Shown here: positions 39,513 to 48,711 of the stretch, in pieces
Layout: the number at the start of each line of letters is the position of its first letter
Numbering within the stretch: position 1 is the first letter of the stretch
From: Rufibacter sp. DG15C
Lineage (GTDB): Bacteria; Bacteroidota; Bacteroidia; Cytophagales; Hymenobacteraceae
Assembly: GCF_001577755.1 (NCBI RefSeq)
Contig: NZ_CP010776.1
Coordinates: forward strand, 806,001 to 870,000
Direction: 5' to 3'
DNA: 64,000 nucleotides
The notes under the pieces: model-generated
Told to the model about the DNA's origin: nothing
The model's database searches: none
Seen by the model: only the letters and a program-made list of their open reading frames with translations
Translations under genes and position numbers: made by a program

Positions 39513-41846
39513 CTATTGATTCCCTTGCGGGCGTGTTTGCTGTTGGCGTTGCATCTGCTGTTGCAGAGGGTTTGGCGTGACGCCCTGCGGCTGCTGCTTG
39601 AACAGTTCAAAGCGCGAAGGCGCCATGCGGGCCGGGTACGCATTGTTGCTCATGTCAATGTCAGCGGTTTCTTGGAACGGGTCCAGGACGAAGCTCACCA
39701 CCGGTTTCTCAGTCACGAACACCTTGGTCACTTCCTGCTCATTGTAGCGCCAGATCTCTGCCGGTATGCGCACAATCTGGTTGGTTCCGTCAGAGAAGGT
39801 CATTTGCATTACTACCGGCATTACTAAGCCACCGTTGTTGCGCAAGCCCACTTCATAGAAGTTGAGGCCTTTTTCCAGAATGGCCTTTTCTTCGGGGCTT
39901 AAGGACTGTACGTATTTCTGGTAAGTGGCTTGGCTTTCTGGTGTTACCGCCAAGGGGTCATAGTTGTTGTAGAAGTCCTTCAGCTCTGGCTTGGTGTCCA
40001 GCAAGGTCTTCGGGATTTCCTGCAGGTTACGCTGCTGCGAAATGCTCAACGGCGCGGCGTTGATTTCCTCCCGCTTTCTGGTGTTCTCAACCTGGGGGTT
40101 CTTGGTGTCTACGGAGTACCACTTCACGCCAGTCAGTTCTTGTTCCACGTAGTCTGTGGTGTAGAACCAGCCTCTCCAGAACCAATCCAGGTCCGTGCCA
40201 GACGCGTCTTCCATGGTTCTAAAGAAGTCTGCGGGCATTGGGTGCTTGAAGGCCCAACGGCGCGCGTATTCTTTAAAGGCGTAGTCAAACAGCTTGCGGC
40301 CCAATACGGTCTCACGCAAGATGTTCAAAGCGGTGGCAGGCTTGCCGTAAGCGTTGTTGCCTAGCTGAGAGATAGACTCAGAGTTGGTCATGATAGGCTG
40401 TTGCATAGCCTTGTCCATCTTCATGTAGGTGGTCATGTTTCTGGCCTCACCGCGGCTAGACGGATAATCGCGTTGCCATTCCTGCTCTGCTAGATATTGC
40501 ACGAAGGTGTTCAAGCCTTCGTCCATCCAGGTCCACTGACGCTCATCCGAGTTGATGATCATCGGGAAGAAGTTGTGGCCCACCTCATGGATAATCACCG
40601 AAATCATGCCGTACTTGGTGCGCTCCGTATATGAACCGTCTTTCTCTGGACGGCCGCCGTTAAACGAAATCATTGGGTACTCCATCCCGCCCACGGCGCC
40701 GTGCACCGAGATGGCCACCGGATACGGATAGTCAATCGTGAACTTGGAGTAGACTTTGATGGTGTGCGCCACTACTTCTGTGGAGTATTGGCCCCACAAC
40801 GGGTTGCCTTCTTTAGGATAATAGCTCATGGCCAGCGTGTTCTTGCCGGCGTAGTTTACGTTCATGGCATCCCAGATGAACTTGCGGCTAGACGCCCACG
40901 CGAAGTCGCGCACGTCTTTGGCCACAAACGTCCAGGTCTTTTTACCTTTCGCTTTAGATTTCTCTGCTTTCAGGGCCTCTTCTGGCGTCACAATCAACAC
41001 TGGCTTGTTGGCTTTCTTGGCTTGGGCCAAACGGTTGCGTTGCGTAGAAGTCAAGACGTCTTCGTTCTGCAGCTCACCGGTAGAAGCTACCACGTGGTCA
41101 GCAGGAACGGTCAGGCTCACTTTGTAATCCCCGAACGGCAGGGCGAACTCACCCGTGCCCAGGAACTGCTTGTGCTGCCAGCCATTCACGTCATCATAGA
41201 CAGCCATGCGCGGGAACCACTGCGCCATCTGGTACTCGTAGTTGCCGTCTTCGGGGAAAAACTCATAGCCCCCGCGACCGCCTTGCTTCTTTTGGTCATT
41301 AATGAGGTTGGTCCAGTCAATGGAGAACTTCACAGACTGCTTGGGCCGTAGCGGCTGAGGCAGGTCAATGCGCATCATGGTGAAGTTGATGGTGTAGGGC
41401 AAGGCTTTGCCGTTGGCGTCCTTCACCGATTTGATTTTATACCCGCCGTCAAAGGTCTGTTCTGCCAAGGCCTCTGCCGTGCTGAACGGCGCCCGCGCCG
41501 GCACCGAGTTGGTACGCGTGAGGCTGGTCATGGAGTTCTTCTCAAAGATGTTCTGGTCCAACTGCACCCACAGGTAGGTGAGCACGTCCGGAGACAGGTT
41601 GGTGTAGGTGATGGTCTCAGAGCCGGTCAAGGACTGGTTGTCATCGTTCAGTTCGGCTTTGATGTTGTAGTCGGCGCGTTGTTGCCAGTACTCATGGCCG
41701 GGCGCGCCCGAAGCCGAACGGTAGGTGTTAGGAGTGGGTAATTCCTGGGCCAGCTGCCTGAATTTGGACTTATCAATGGTTTCCTGCGCCAAAACCGGGG
41801 CCAAAGCGCTTAACAGCAGCCCCGAGGCGAGTAAGAACTTCTTCAT
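39513..41846 (-). CDS. M1-family metallopeptidase, exported
   Basis: Zinc aminopeptidase-like protein of 777 residues. The start at 41846 gives a clean signal peptide (MKKFLLASGLLLSALAPVLAQ); an upstream ATG at 41894 is rejected. The M1 N-terminal beta-domain runs to ~residue 280 (YNIKAELNDDNQSLTGSETITYTN). The catalytic site is HEVGH (His420, Glu421, His424) with the third zinc ligand Glu443 in TWMDEGL, exactly the 18-residue spacing of the family. The substrate-binding GAMEN motif appears as GAVGGMEYPM, the variant seen in many Bacteroidota M1 proteins. The C-terminus ends in a Gln/Arg-rich tail (QQQMQRQQQTRPQGNQ) of unknown purpose. Confidence 0.93.
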   Translation of the reverse strand: MKKFLLASGLLLSALAPVLAQETIDKSKFRQLAQELPTPNTYRSASGAPGHEYWQQRADYNIKAELNDDNQSLTGSETITYTNLSPDVLTYLWVQLDQNIFEKNSMTSLTRTNSVPARAPFSTAEALAEQTFDGGYKIKSVKDANGKALPYTINFTMMRIDLPQPLRPKQSVKFSIDWTNLINDQKKQGGRGGYEFFPEDGNYEYQMAQWFPRMAVYDDVNGWQHKQFLGTGEFALPFGDYKVSLTVPADHVVASTGELQNEDVLTSTQRNRLAQAKKANKPVLIVTPEEALKAEKSKAKGKKTWTFVAKDVRDFAWASSRKFIWDAMNVNYAGKNTLAMSYYPKEGNPLWGQYSTEVVAHTIKVYSKFTIDYPYPVAISVHGAVGGMEYPMISFNGGRPEKDGSYTERTKYGMISVIIHEVGHNFFPMIINSDERQWTWMDEGLNTFVQYLAEQEWQRDYPSSRGEARNMTTYMKMDKAMQQPIMTNSESISQLGNNAYGKPATALNILRETVLGRKLFDYAFKEYARRWAFKHPMPADFFRTMEDASGTDLDWFWRGWFYTTDYVEQELTGVKWYSVDTKNPQVENTRKREEINAAPLSISQQRNLQEIPKTLLDTKPELKDFYNNYDPLAVTPESQATYQKYVQSLSPEEKAILEKGLNFYEVGLRNNGGLVMPVVMQMTFSDGTNQIVRIPAEIWRYNEQEVTKVFVTEKPVVSFVLDPFQETADIDMSNNAYPARMAPSRFELFKQQPQGVTPNPLQQQMQRQQQTRPQGNQ

Positions 41847-41889
41847 TCTAAAAGTTTGTGAGTTTGTGGTAGTGTGAACGAGCAAATTG

Positions 41890-41911
41890 GGCATTTATTG
41901 GCCAAAAACAA
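41890..41911. repeat. Half copy of the 38-bp palindrome
   Basis: Only the right-arm end TTGGCCAAAAACA survives, between the M1 peptidase and J-domain genes. Read as a degraded copy. Confidence 0.4.
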
Positions 41912-41934
41912 AGCTTCTGACGCGTGTCTCTACA

Positions 41935-42579
41935 TTAATTTTGCTCATTCAGGTTTTCCCCGAAGTAATAGGCGATGTCCTCTTTCAGGGACTTCATCAT
42001 CTGCAACACGCGCAGACCAATGGGAAGGATAATCACGCCCAAGACAATGAACTTGTAATAATAGGGATGGTAGAAATAGCCCGCCCAGGCAAACAGGAAA
42101 GGCGTCACCAGCACCGCCAGGCCAAACACCGCGCCAAACACCAACACTACATAACTAACGGACCGCGCCAGGTGGTACCACCATTTGGTTTTCATGGCCA
42201 GAGTACGCCGGATGTAAGCTTCATGGTCTTTTTTGGCCTGCCGCCGCACGCGCTCCTTCCCTACCTCGGCCCAGGCTGCAAACTCCTTGGGGTCTGCGGG
42301 CGGCTCGTAGACGTATTGGTACTTCTCCCAGTCTTGCTCGGCTTTGGATTTGGCAGGCTCTGTAGGCACCACGGGTGGCGCATACGAATATAAAGGCCGG
42401 GAATGATAGCCCTGCAGAAACTCATAGGCGGCCTGTACCCGCAGGAACATCTCCTGCGCGCCCGCCTCGCGGTTTCTGTCGGGGTGGTATTGTAAAACCA
42501 GCTGTCTATAGGCGCGCCTCACCTCTGGCATCTGCGTGCCAAAAGGAACTTGCAACACTCTGTATGACTCCGCCAGCAT
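41935..42579 (-). CDS. J-domain protein with membrane anchor
   Basis: DnaJ-like co-chaperone of 214 residues. The N-terminal J domain (residues ~4-60) has the HPD motif at His32-Pro33-Asp34 needed to stimulate Hsp70 ATPase, within RAYRQLVLQYHPDRNREAG. No Gly/Phe or zinc-finger region follows. The C-terminal half has two or three hydrophobic helices (SVSYVVLVFGAVFGLAVLVTPF, YKFIVLGVIILPIGL), so it tethers Hsp70 to the membrane, like DjlA/DnaJ-type C proteins. The client is unknown. The start at 42579 is 4 residues before the usual J-domain start. Confidence 0.9.
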   Translation of the reverse strand: MLAESYRVLQVPFGTQMPEVRRAYRQLVLQYHPDRNREAGAQEMFLRVQAAYEFLQGYHSRPLYSYAPPVVPTEPAKSKAEQDWEKYQYVYEPPADPKEFAAWAEVGKERVRRQAKKDHEAYIRRTLAMKTKWWYHLARSVSYVVLVFGAVFGLAVLVTPFLFAWAGYFYHPYYYKFIVLGVIILPIGLRVLQMMKSLKEDIAYYFGENLNEQN

Positions 42580-42607
42580 GTTCTTATTATCTACCCGGAA
42601 GGGTTTC

Positions 42608-42645
42608 CGTTTTTGACCTCTTTTCTATAAAATAGCCGAAAAGTC
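42608..42645. repeat. 38-bp palindrome, copy 20, overlapping a gene end
   Basis: CGTTTTTGACCTCTTTTCTA then TAAAATAGCCGAAAAGTC. The right arm lies inside the last codons of the HupE-like gene and the repeat supplies that gene's stop codon. The only copy found overlapping coding sequence. Confidence 0.75.
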
Positions 42646-43227
42646 CTGCTCCAGAATGAGCATGAGGGCAATGGCCCCGGCGGCCGCACTCACCCCCAAC
42701 ACCCAGTCTCTTCTACCCACGCTAAACACATTCACCAAAATGGTGCTCACCAATAGAATTAGGGCTACAATCAGCAACTGGCCAATTTCAATGCCCACGT
42801 TGAAGGCAAACAGCTCCAGCACAATATTTTCGCCTTTGCCCAGCAGGGACTTGAGGTAATTGGAGAAGCCCATGCCATGAATCAGCCCGAAAGCCACCGC
42901 AAAGAAGTTGCTCCAACTAAGTACCACTGAACCCTTGCGTTTGTTTTTATCCATCTGCGTGAGGTTGTACAGACACGTGAGCAGAATGGTCACCGGAATC
43001 AACAACTCAATCAAGGCCGTATTAAACGTTATCACCTCTAGCGTAGACAAGGCCAAGGTAATGGAATGCCCCAGCGTGAAACTGGTGACCAAGGCAAGGA
43101 TTCTTCGCCACTCCTGCCCGGTATAGAGCGCGCACATGGCCAGCACAAAGACCATGTGGTCATACGCCTGCAGGTTGAAAATATGGTGGAAGCCTAACTG
43201 AAGATACGTGTAAAAAACCGAAGACAC
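42625..43227 (-). CDS. HupE/UreJ-family membrane protein
   Basis: Integral membrane protein of about 200 residues, related to the HupE/UreJ nickel/cobalt-type permeases (the HupE/UreJ_2 branch; metal specificity unproven). Family strings: FYTYLQLGFHHIFNLQAYDHMVFVLAM with paired histidines and YDH, FTLGHSITLALSTL, FGLIHGMGFSNYLK and NVGIEIGQLLIVALIL. The family normally begins right before FYTYLQLG. No ATG is available there; the best start is GTG at 43225-43227. A longer reading from 43329 begins in a palindromic repeat and is rejected. The C-terminus (LEQDFSAIL) is encoded within another copy of the repeat. Confidence 0.85.
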   Translation of the reverse strand: MSSVFYTYLQLGFHHIFNLQAYDHMVFVLAMCALYTGQEWRRILALVTSFTLGHSITLALSTLEVITFNTALIELLIPVTILLTCLYNLTQMDKNKRKGSVVLSWSNFFAVAFGLIHGMGFSNYLKSLLGKGENIVLELFAFNVGIEIGQLLIVALILLVSTILVNVFSVGRRDWVLGVSAAAGAIALMLILEQDFSAIL

Positions 43228-43290
43228 AGGAGCTATTTTATAAATATTAAAGCAGACAAATTTAAGCAACGACCTGTCTTTTGCAAGGAC

Positions 43291-43328
43291 CGTTTTTGGC
43301 TTGTTTTCTGGGAATTGGGCGGAAAGCA
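43291..43328. repeat. 38-bp palindrome, copy 21, right arm decayed
   Basis: Left arm CGTTTTTGGCTTGTTTTC is intact; the right arm (GGAATTGGGCGGAAAGC) has lost most complementarity. Upstream of the HupE-like gene. Confidence 0.65.
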
Positions 43329-43334
43329 AGGATT

Positions 43335-43386
43335 GAATTGCTGTTTGATTGCTGATTGCTGGTTGCTGATTGTTAATAGCTGGTTA
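43335..43386. repeat. Degenerate TTGCTGATTGCTGG run
   Basis: Successive words GAATTGCTGTT, GATTGCTGATTGCTGG and TTGCTGATTG follow each other, giving a short imperfect tandem repeat with a period near 7-8 bp. No function is apparent. Confidence 0.5.
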
Positions 43387-43429
43387 CTTACCATAAGTTA
43401 ACTTCCACTCAGCCCAACGTGCCTTCTAC

Positions 43430-43992
43430 CCGCCGTTGTTGGTGTTCTCACCAACGACTCAGACTGCCTTTCATGCCACATCTGTGCTTGTGAACGCATT
43501 TGGCTATCCCTGAGAAATACTTTCATTCTGGTGCGCACTCACAGTCTTGTTTCATAGATTCTGCCAAGCGCTCACGGCCGCGGGGCCCCGTCCTGTCCCT
43601 TCGCACTGCTGTTGTACTCTGGGCCTGTGGGGCCCCGCCCTGCCGGGCGACGAAACAACAGAGGCGCTCAGGACCAGGACTGGTTTTGGTTCCAGTTCTG
43701 TAATGACCTGATGGTGGGTTCGTTGCTTGAAGGCAAATTCGGTCACTGTCGCTGCAGAGGCATGCGTGCTGCGCACGGTTTGGTTTATCTGCTGGCACGT
43801 GGGCATGGTTCAAGTCTGCGACTTGGACCCATGTTGGAGGCAGTTTGCAACTGCCCTGAAGCACTAGCTTCAACCTGCGCATAGCGTCCCCCTTTGAAGG
43901 GGGTAAGGGGATGGCAAGGGCGCCTGCCAAAAAGAACTGCCTTTACTCAAAAAACCTTGCAGCGTGCAAAGGTCCTGCGAGCGTCTGCGCCA
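43430..43992. repeat. Long interspersed repeat, copy A
   Basis: About 560 bp, matching 48712-49290. The core 43533-43698 is nearly identical to 48831-48997, including GCGCTCACGGCCGCG, CTGCTGTTGTACTCTGGGCC and GAAACAACAGAGGCGCTCAG. GCGCTCA occurs directly repeated at both ends of the core, and CTGTTGT/ACAACAG form an inner inverted pair. A second conserved part reads TTCAAGTCTGCGACTTGG then ACCCATGTTGGAGGCAGT. It ends in a CCCCCTTTGAAGGGGG block and a CCTGCGAGCGTCTGC block. No open frame is shared in a protein-like way. Confidence 0.85.
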
Positions 43993-43997
43993 ACGAC

Positions 43998-44035
43998 CGT
44001 TTTTAGCTTGATTTTCAGAAAACAGGGCAAAAACG
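43998..44035. repeat. 38-bp intergenic palindrome, copy 22
   Basis: Left CGTTTTTAGCTTGATTTT, right GAAAACAGGGCAAAAACG. 78 bp beyond the ClpB stop. Confidence 0.88.
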
Positions 44036-44055
44036 GTTGCCGTCTGGCACCAAAC

Positions 44056-44095
44056 GAAAAGGCGCCGAAGGGAAATCTCCCTCCGACGCCTTTTC
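44056..44095 (-). terminator. ClpB terminator
   Basis: AAAAGGCGCCGAAGGGA and TCCCTCCGACGCCTTTT form a stem with one bulge, and a TTTTC tail on each side. 18 bp beyond the ClpB stop on the minus strand. Confidence 0.8.
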
Positions 44096-44112
44096 TTATT
44101 CATCATTCATTC

Positions 44113-46731
44113 TTACCTATCTACTGGCAAGTCAATGTCAATGTTCACAAATTTTATCTGGTCTCCGGCCAGCACCGCTTCTACCACCGCGTCTTTCCGG
44201 ATGTCGCCGCCCAGGATGGACTTGGACAGTTCGTTCAAGATACGGCGCTGTAGCACGCGCTTCAACGGACGGGCCCCGAACTGCGGGTCGTAGCCTTCGC
44301 GTCCCAGGAAGTCCAGCACTTCGTTGGTGGCTTCCAAACGGATGCCCGAATCTTCAAGACGTTCCTGGATGTGACGGAACTGGATGTCCACAATCTTCCT
44401 AATCTCACGGGAACTCAACGGACGGAACATAATCAGCTCGTCAATCCTATTGAGGAACTCTGGCCGAAGCGTTTTCTTCAAGACCTCAAACACTTCGTCC
44501 TTGGTGCGCTCAATGGTGGGTTCTGGGTTCTTCTCATCCAAATCCTGGAAGTTTTCCTGGATGATGTTGGCCCCAATGTTGGACGTCATGATGATGATGG
44601 TGTTCTTAAAGTTGGCCACGCGCCCTTTGTTGTCCGTCAGGCGACCGTCATCCAAGACCTGCAACAGGATGTTGAACACGTCCGGGTGCGCCTTCTCAAT
44701 CTCGTCCAGCAAAATCACAGAGTACGGCTTCCGGCGCACGGCCTCGGTCAGCTGACCGCCTTCATCATAGCCCACATAGCCCGGAGGCGCCCCTACCAGA
44801 CGGCTCACGGCGTGACGCTCCTGGTACTCGCTCATGTCAATGCGGACCATGGCGTTCTCATCGTTGAACAGGAAGTCGGCCAAGGCTTTGGCGAGCTCCG
44901 TTTTACCCACCCCGGTGGTTCCCAGGAAAATGAACGACCCGATGGGGCGCTTAGGGTCTTGCAACCCGGCGCGGCTCCGGCGCACGGCATCAGAAATGGC
45001 CGCAATGGCCTCTTCCTGACCGGCCACGCGGCGGCCTAGTTCTTCTTCCAGGTGCAGGAGCTTCTCGCGGTCGCTTTGGAGCATTTTGTTCACGGGCACG
45101 CCCGTCCACTTGGCTACCACTTCGGCCACGTCTTCAGAGGTCACCTCTTCCTGGAGCATGTGCTCACCGGCCTGTTGCTGCTTCACAGTTTCCTGTAATT
45201 CCTTCAAACGGGCTTCGGCTTCCTGGATGATACCGTAGCGCAGCTCGGCTACGCGGCCGTAGTCTCCGGCGCGCTCAGCATGGTCTGCTTCCAGCTTGTA
45301 TTGCTCAATGGCTTCTTTCTCTTTCTGGATGCCTTCAATGACCTGTTTCTCGCTTTGCCATTTGGCACGCAAGGTGTCCCGGGCTTCGCTTAAATCAGCA
45401 ATCTCTTTAGACAGCAGGTTCTCTTTCTCCTTGTCGTTTTCTCTTCTGATGGCTTCGCGCTCAATCTCCAACTGCATGATTTTGCGCTGTACCTCGTCCA
45501 GTTCTACGGGCAAGGAGTCCATCTCAATGCGCAACTTAGACGCCGCCTCATCAATCAAGTCAATGGCTTTGTCTGGCAGGAAACGGTCAGAGATGTATCG
45601 GCTGGACAATTCCACGGCAGAGATGATGGCATCGTCTTTAATGCGCACGCCGTGGTGCAGCTCATACTTGTCTTTGATACCTCGCAAGATGGAAATAGCG
45701 TCTGGAATGCTGGGCTCGTCCACGGTCACCGCCTGGAAGCGACGCTCCATGGCTTTGTCCTTCTCAAAGTACTTCTGGTATTCTTTGAGCGTGGTGGCCC
45801 CGATGGCATGCAGCTCCCCTCTCGCCAAGGCTGGCTTTAACAGGTTGGCGGCGTCCATGGCGCTTTCCCCCCCGGCCCCGGCGCCAATCAAGGTGTGGAT
45901 TTCGTCTATGAACAGGACAATGTCCCCTTCTGAGTCCACCACTTCTTTGATGACCGCTTTCAGACGCTCCTCAAACTCGCCTTTGTACTTGGCACCGGCC
46001 ACCAGCAGACCCATGTCCAGGCTCATGATGGTTTTGGATTTGAGGTTCTCAGGCACGTCACCAGACACAATGCGCTGGGCCAGACCTTCTACGATGGCGG
46101 TTTTACCCACACCCGGCTCACCTAAAAGAATCGGGTTGTTCTTGGTACGACGGCTGAGGATTTGCAAGACGCGACGTATTTCCTCGTCACGGCCAATCAC
46201 CGGGTCAATCTTGCCCAAACGCGCCTGCTCATTGAGGTCAATGGCGTATTTCTTGAGGGAGTTGTACTTGGCCTCGGCGTTTTGGTCCGTGACTTTAGAA
46301 TCGCCGCGCAGTTCTTTGATGGCGGCTTTCAGGCCTTTCTCGGTGATGCCCGCGTCTTTCATGAGCGTGGCTACCTTGTCGCGGCCCGCCAGCAAGCCCA
46401 AAAGCAAGTGCTCAATGGCTACGTACTCGTCGTCAAACTCTTTTAGATAGGACGTCGCTTTTTGCAGGGCCGCCGCCGCGTCATTACTTAGGTAAGGGTT
46501 TCCGCCGGTTACCACCGGGTAAGCAGTCACTATCTCATTGAGTTTGGACTCGAATTGGTTGGTGTTCACGCCCAGCTTCTTGAGGTAGAAGTTGGGCACG
46601 TTTTCGTCGGTTTGCAGGATGCCCTTGAGCAGGTGGCCGGTTTCAATGGCCTGCTGCTGGTTGCCCCCCGCTATCTCAGTGGCCTTCTGCACGGCCTCCT
46701 GAGACTTGATGGTATAATTGTTAAAGTTCAT
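44113..46731 (-). CDS. clpB: ATP-dependent chaperone ClpB
   Basis: Hsp100 disaggregase of 872 residues that works with DnaK/DnaJ to pull proteins out of aggregates in the cytoplasm. Order: Clp N-domain (two repeats, 1-145), first AAA+ module with Walker A GEPGVGKT at 204-211 and sensor region [14 protein letters not shown], the coiled-coil middle domain (~395-520, [19 protein letters not shown] ... [16 protein letters not shown]) which distinguishes ClpB from ClpA/ClpC, the second AAA+ module with Walker [14 protein letters not shown] near 600, [18 protein letters not shown] pore loop, and the C-terminal D2-small domain ([16 protein letters not shown]). Length and layout are standard. No heat-shock element was recognised upstream. 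Confidence 0.98.
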   Translation of the reverse strand: MNFNNYTIKSQEAVQKATEIAGGNQQQAIETGHLLKGILQTDENVPNFYLKKLGVNTNQFESKLNEIVTAYPVVTGGNPYLSNDAAAALQKATSYLKEFDDEYVAIEHLLLGLLAGRDKVATLMKDAGITEKGLKAAIKELRGDSKVTDQNAEAKYNSLKKYAIDLNEQARLGKIDPVIGRDEEIRRVLQILSRRTKNNPILLGEPGVGKTAIVEGLAQRIVSGDVPENLKSKTIMSLDMGLLVAGAKYKGEFEERLKAVIKEVVDSEGDIVLFIDEIHTLIGAGAGGESAMDAANLLKPALARGELHAIGATTLKEYQKYFEKDKAMERRFQAVTVDEPSIPDAISILRGIKDKYELHHGVRIKDDAIISAVELSSRYISDRFLPDKAIDLIDEAASKLRIEMDSLPVELDEVQRKIMQLEIEREAIRRENDKEKENLLSKEIADLSEARDTLRAKWQSEKQVIEGIQKEKEAIEQYKLEADHAERAGDYGRVAELRYGIIQEAEARLKELQETVKQQQAGEHMLQEEVTSEDVAEVVAKWTGVPVNKMLQSDREKLLHLEEELGRRVAGQEEAIAAISDAVRRSRAGLQDPKRPIGSFIFLGTTGVGKTELAKALADFLFNDENAMVRIDMSEYQERHAVSRLVGAPPGYVGYDEGGQLTEAVRRKPYSVILLDEIEKAHPDVFNILLQVLDDGRLTDNKGRVANFKNTIIIMTSNIGANIIQENFQDLDEKNPEPTIERTKDEVFEVLKKTLRPEFLNRIDELIMFRPLSSREIRKIVDIQFRHIQERLEDSGIRLEATNEVLDFLGREGYDPQFGARPLKRVLQRRILNELSKSILGGDIRKDAVVEAVLAGDQIKFVNIDIDLPVDR

Positions 46732-46800
46732 AGCTTCTATATCGTGGTTAGAGTAGTTTCTTACTTTTCTACGAGGCTAGAAGCAAACAGGGTACCGAAC

Positions 46801-46838
46801 CGATTTTAGCCTGTTTTCCGGAAATTATGACAGAAACA
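46801..46838. repeat. 38-bp intergenic palindrome, copy 23
   Basis: Left CGATTTTAGCCTGTTTTC, right GAAATTATGACAGAAACA, strongly decayed on the right. Between ClpB start and the stop of the 46878 gene. Confidence 0.7.
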
Positions 46839-46877
46839 ATTAGAAACTATTTAACATAATCAGACAAAATGACTCAA

Positions 46878-47462
46878 CTAGAGTTTATCAAACTCTGTTG
46901 TAGTGGCAACCGGCGGATTCAACTTCTGCAACAGCTTTAAAATCATGCGATAGACTTCTTGCAGTTTGTCCATGTCCAGGATGGCGTCGTCCTTGGAGAA
47001 GGTAAGAAACGGCGTGGCATCTGGCTCATCATTGTCCACGCTCAGTTTTAACTCGCAGTTGGAATGCTCCAGCAGAGTCTGCCGCACTTTAGCATCTGAT
47101 AACAGCGACGCCAAGGCCACGGGGTCGTTGGCTTTGATCACGAAGGCATCGTCCAGGTCAGGCAGGTTCAACTGCACATCCCCCATCCCGAAGAATTTAC
47201 CAATCTCGCTCATCCAGTCCTGCTCATGCAAGGCAAACCGAAGCGGCACATTGGTGGGCACGGGCGCCATGAACGTGGTAGACGAAGAACCTCCTTCAAA
47301 CCCTCCGCCCAGGTCAATGTCAATGTCCAGAAAGACCTCAGTGTCATTGAGCATCAATTGCGCCGAGTAGCTGGTGAGGTTTTTATCACGGGCAAGGTCA
47401 ATGGTAAGCTGGCGCCAAAGTTCTTCTTCTGACGTACCGGAGAATCTGCGAAGTGTGTCCAT
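46878..47462 (-). CDS. Conserved-looking hypothetical protein
   Basis: Unrecognised soluble protein of 194 residues with no signal peptide or membrane segment. It is acidic, with alternating beta-type segments (YSAQLMLNDTEVFLDIDIDLGGGFEGG, CELKLSVDNDEPDATPFLTFS) and C-terminal helix LDMDKLQEVYRMILKLLQKLN. The phrase SYSAQLMLNDTEVFLDIDIDLGG and the GGG loop have the regularity of a folded domain. Amino-acid use is like its neighbours. It starts at an ATG at 47462 and lies after the SPFH gene, separated by a hairpin. No function proposed. Confidence 0.75.
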   Translation of the reverse strand: MDTLRRFSGTSEEELWRQLTIDLARDKNLTSYSAQLMLNDTEVFLDIDIDLGGGFEGGSSSTTFMAPVPTNVPLRFALHEQDWMSEIGKFFGMGDVQLNLPDLDDAFVIKANDPVALASLLSDAKVRQTLLEHSNCELKLSVDNDEPDATPFLTFSKDDAILDMDKLQEVYRMILKLLQKLNPPVATTTEFDKL

Positions 47463-47513
47463 AGCAATATTGAATTCTAACTTTTATTTATTAAACCCTC
47501 TGGGCTGTAAACG

Positions 47514-47550
47514 CCAGCGGCCTTACGCTAAAGACGTAAGGCCGCTGGTT
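47514..47550. terminator. Hairpin between SPFH gene and 46878 gene
   Basis: CCAGCGGCCTTACG (47514-47527) pairs perfectly with 47535-47548, 7-nt loop. T-rich only on the plus side (TTTTGG), so for the minus-strand SPFH gene it is a strong stem with a weak tail. Confidence 0.65.
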
Positions 47551-47575
47551 TTGGTTAATCTAAAGTTTGTCTGCC

Positions 47576-48370
47576 CTATTGCACGTTCTTAAAGAAGACG
47601 GGCGAGTTGCCGTACAAAGGCGTGGACCCGTTCCATTTTTCTATGAACTGCTGCTGAATGAGCAAGGGCGTCAAGGTCTGCTGGCGCAGGCGGTTAGCCT
47701 CCGCCTCGGCCTGGGCTTCTACAATCTTTTTGCGGGCCTGGGCCTCGGCTACTTTCAATTCGTTCTCCACCTGCATGGCCTGTTGCACCGCGCGGTTCTT
47801 GAGGTTCACGGCACGCACAATCTCCTCGGGGTACGTGAGGCCGCTGGTCATCTGCTCCAGCTTGAACCCGTCCTGTTGCAGGGCTTGGTCCAGGGTGGTT
47901 TGCACTTCGGCTTCAAACTGCTGGCGCTTGGAGATGATCTCCTCGGTGCTGTATTGGTTCAACCGTATCCTGAACGCGTCTTTCACATAGTTAAGCAAGG
48001 TGGTCTTGGCAATCTCGCCTATGTCTTTGCGGTACTTCTTGAAAATCTGCGGGGAGGCACCCGCCTTCACATAAAAGGAGATGGTGGGGTCTACCGTGAA
48101 CACAGAACCGTCCTTGGCATTGACCGTGAACGCGTCATAGTCCTGCGTCTGGATGTAAGTCGGAAACTCGTAGACTTCCTCTGTGAAGGGATTGTACCAC
48201 ACACGGCCCGTCACCAGAGACACGTCTTGCACGCCTTTCTCGGTGCCGTACATTTTTACCAGGATGCCCTCATGCCCGGCGTCTACGCGGGTACAGGATT
48301 GGGTAGCGGTGATGGAAAAAATCAAAATGGCTACCCCTGTTAGAATAGCAGTCAGTATGCGGCGGTTCAT
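47576..48370 (-). CDS. SPFH/Band 7 (prohibitin-like) membrane protein
   Basis: Prohibitin-type scaffold of 264 residues, forming oligomers at the membrane and often associated with membrane proteases such as FtsH. One N-terminal segment (ILTAILTGVAILIFSITATQ) serves as anchor. The Band 7 domain follows (CTRVDAGHEGILVKMYGTEKG ... VSLVTGRVWYNPFTEEVYEFP ... FTVDPTISFYVKAG), then a long coiled coil (EIVRAVNLKNRAVQQAMQVENEL, VAEAQARKKIVEAQAEAEA) and a short tail ending PVFFKNVQ. Upstream, a 63-residue membrane protein overlaps its ATG by 4 nt, so the two are translationally coupled. Confidence 0.93.
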   Translation of the reverse strand: MNRRILTAILTGVAILIFSITATQSCTRVDAGHEGILVKMYGTEKGVQDVSLVTGRVWYNPFTEEVYEFPTYIQTQDYDAFTVNAKDGSVFTVDPTISFYVKAGASPQIFKKYRKDIGEIAKTTLLNYVKDAFRIRLNQYSTEEIISKRQQFEAEVQTTLDQALQQDGFKLEQMTSGLTYPEEIVRAVNLKNRAVQQAMQVENELKVAEAQARKKIVEAQAEAEANRLRQQTLTPLLIQQQFIEKWNGSTPLYGNSPVFFKNVQ

Positions 48371-48558
48371 GAGCGGTTTATTTTAGAAAGTAAGTACCGG
48401 ATGATGATGAAATTGCCTACCAGCAGCATGGCCAGGAAGAACACGCCAAATAGGACAGCCACGTCTGAGGGTTGCCGCAGCAGCTCGGTGATTTGGGTGT
48501 AAGACAGGAAATCTATGGGAATGAGCAGCAGTAGCAGCAGTAAATACTTGGGTTTCAT
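48367..48558 (-). CDS. Small two-helix membrane protein coupled to SPFH protein
   Basis: Unrecognised protein of 63 residues. The start MKPKYLLLLLLLIPIDFLSY (48558) is favoured because it begins with a positive charge and a hydrophobic helix; an upstream ATG at 48591 is possible. A second helix is VAVLFGVFFLAMLLVGNFIII, and the tail RYLLSKINRS is basic. Its stop codon overlaps the SPFH start (ATGA), which argues the two proteins act together, perhaps as a membrane partner of the SPFH oligomer. Confidence 0.75.
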   Translation of the reverse strand: MKPKYLLLLLLLIPIDFLSYTQITELLRQPSDVAVLFGVFFLAMLLVGNFIIIRYLLSKINRS

Positions 48559-48711
48559 GGGTTGGGAATGGCCTGCGGGTTGAAGAATCAATATTAAGGA
48601 TTCTCACGGGATTTGCCGCTATTGCTTTTTTGGTTGGTGAGAGAAAACTTATTCTAGTTTATGGACTTTCTTGTGGGGTGCTTTTCTTAATGAATGCTGA
48701 AGGTTGTACTC

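Larger units (their letters stand above)
43228..44112. other. 885-bp intergenic region with long repeat, copy A
   Basis: Between ClpB and HupE-like. Contains a decayed palindrome, a run of TTGCTGATTGC-like words, the ~560-bp repeat (copy A), palindrome copy 22 and the ClpB terminator. Frames of 60-135 codons here are GC-rich translations of the repeat and not considered genes. Confidence 0.7.

Noticed and set aside
45296-46450. 384-codon open frame on the plus strand opposite clpB
   Set aside because: Exactly antisense to a clear ClpB gene; Ser/Met/Arg-rich translation typical of a shadow frame.
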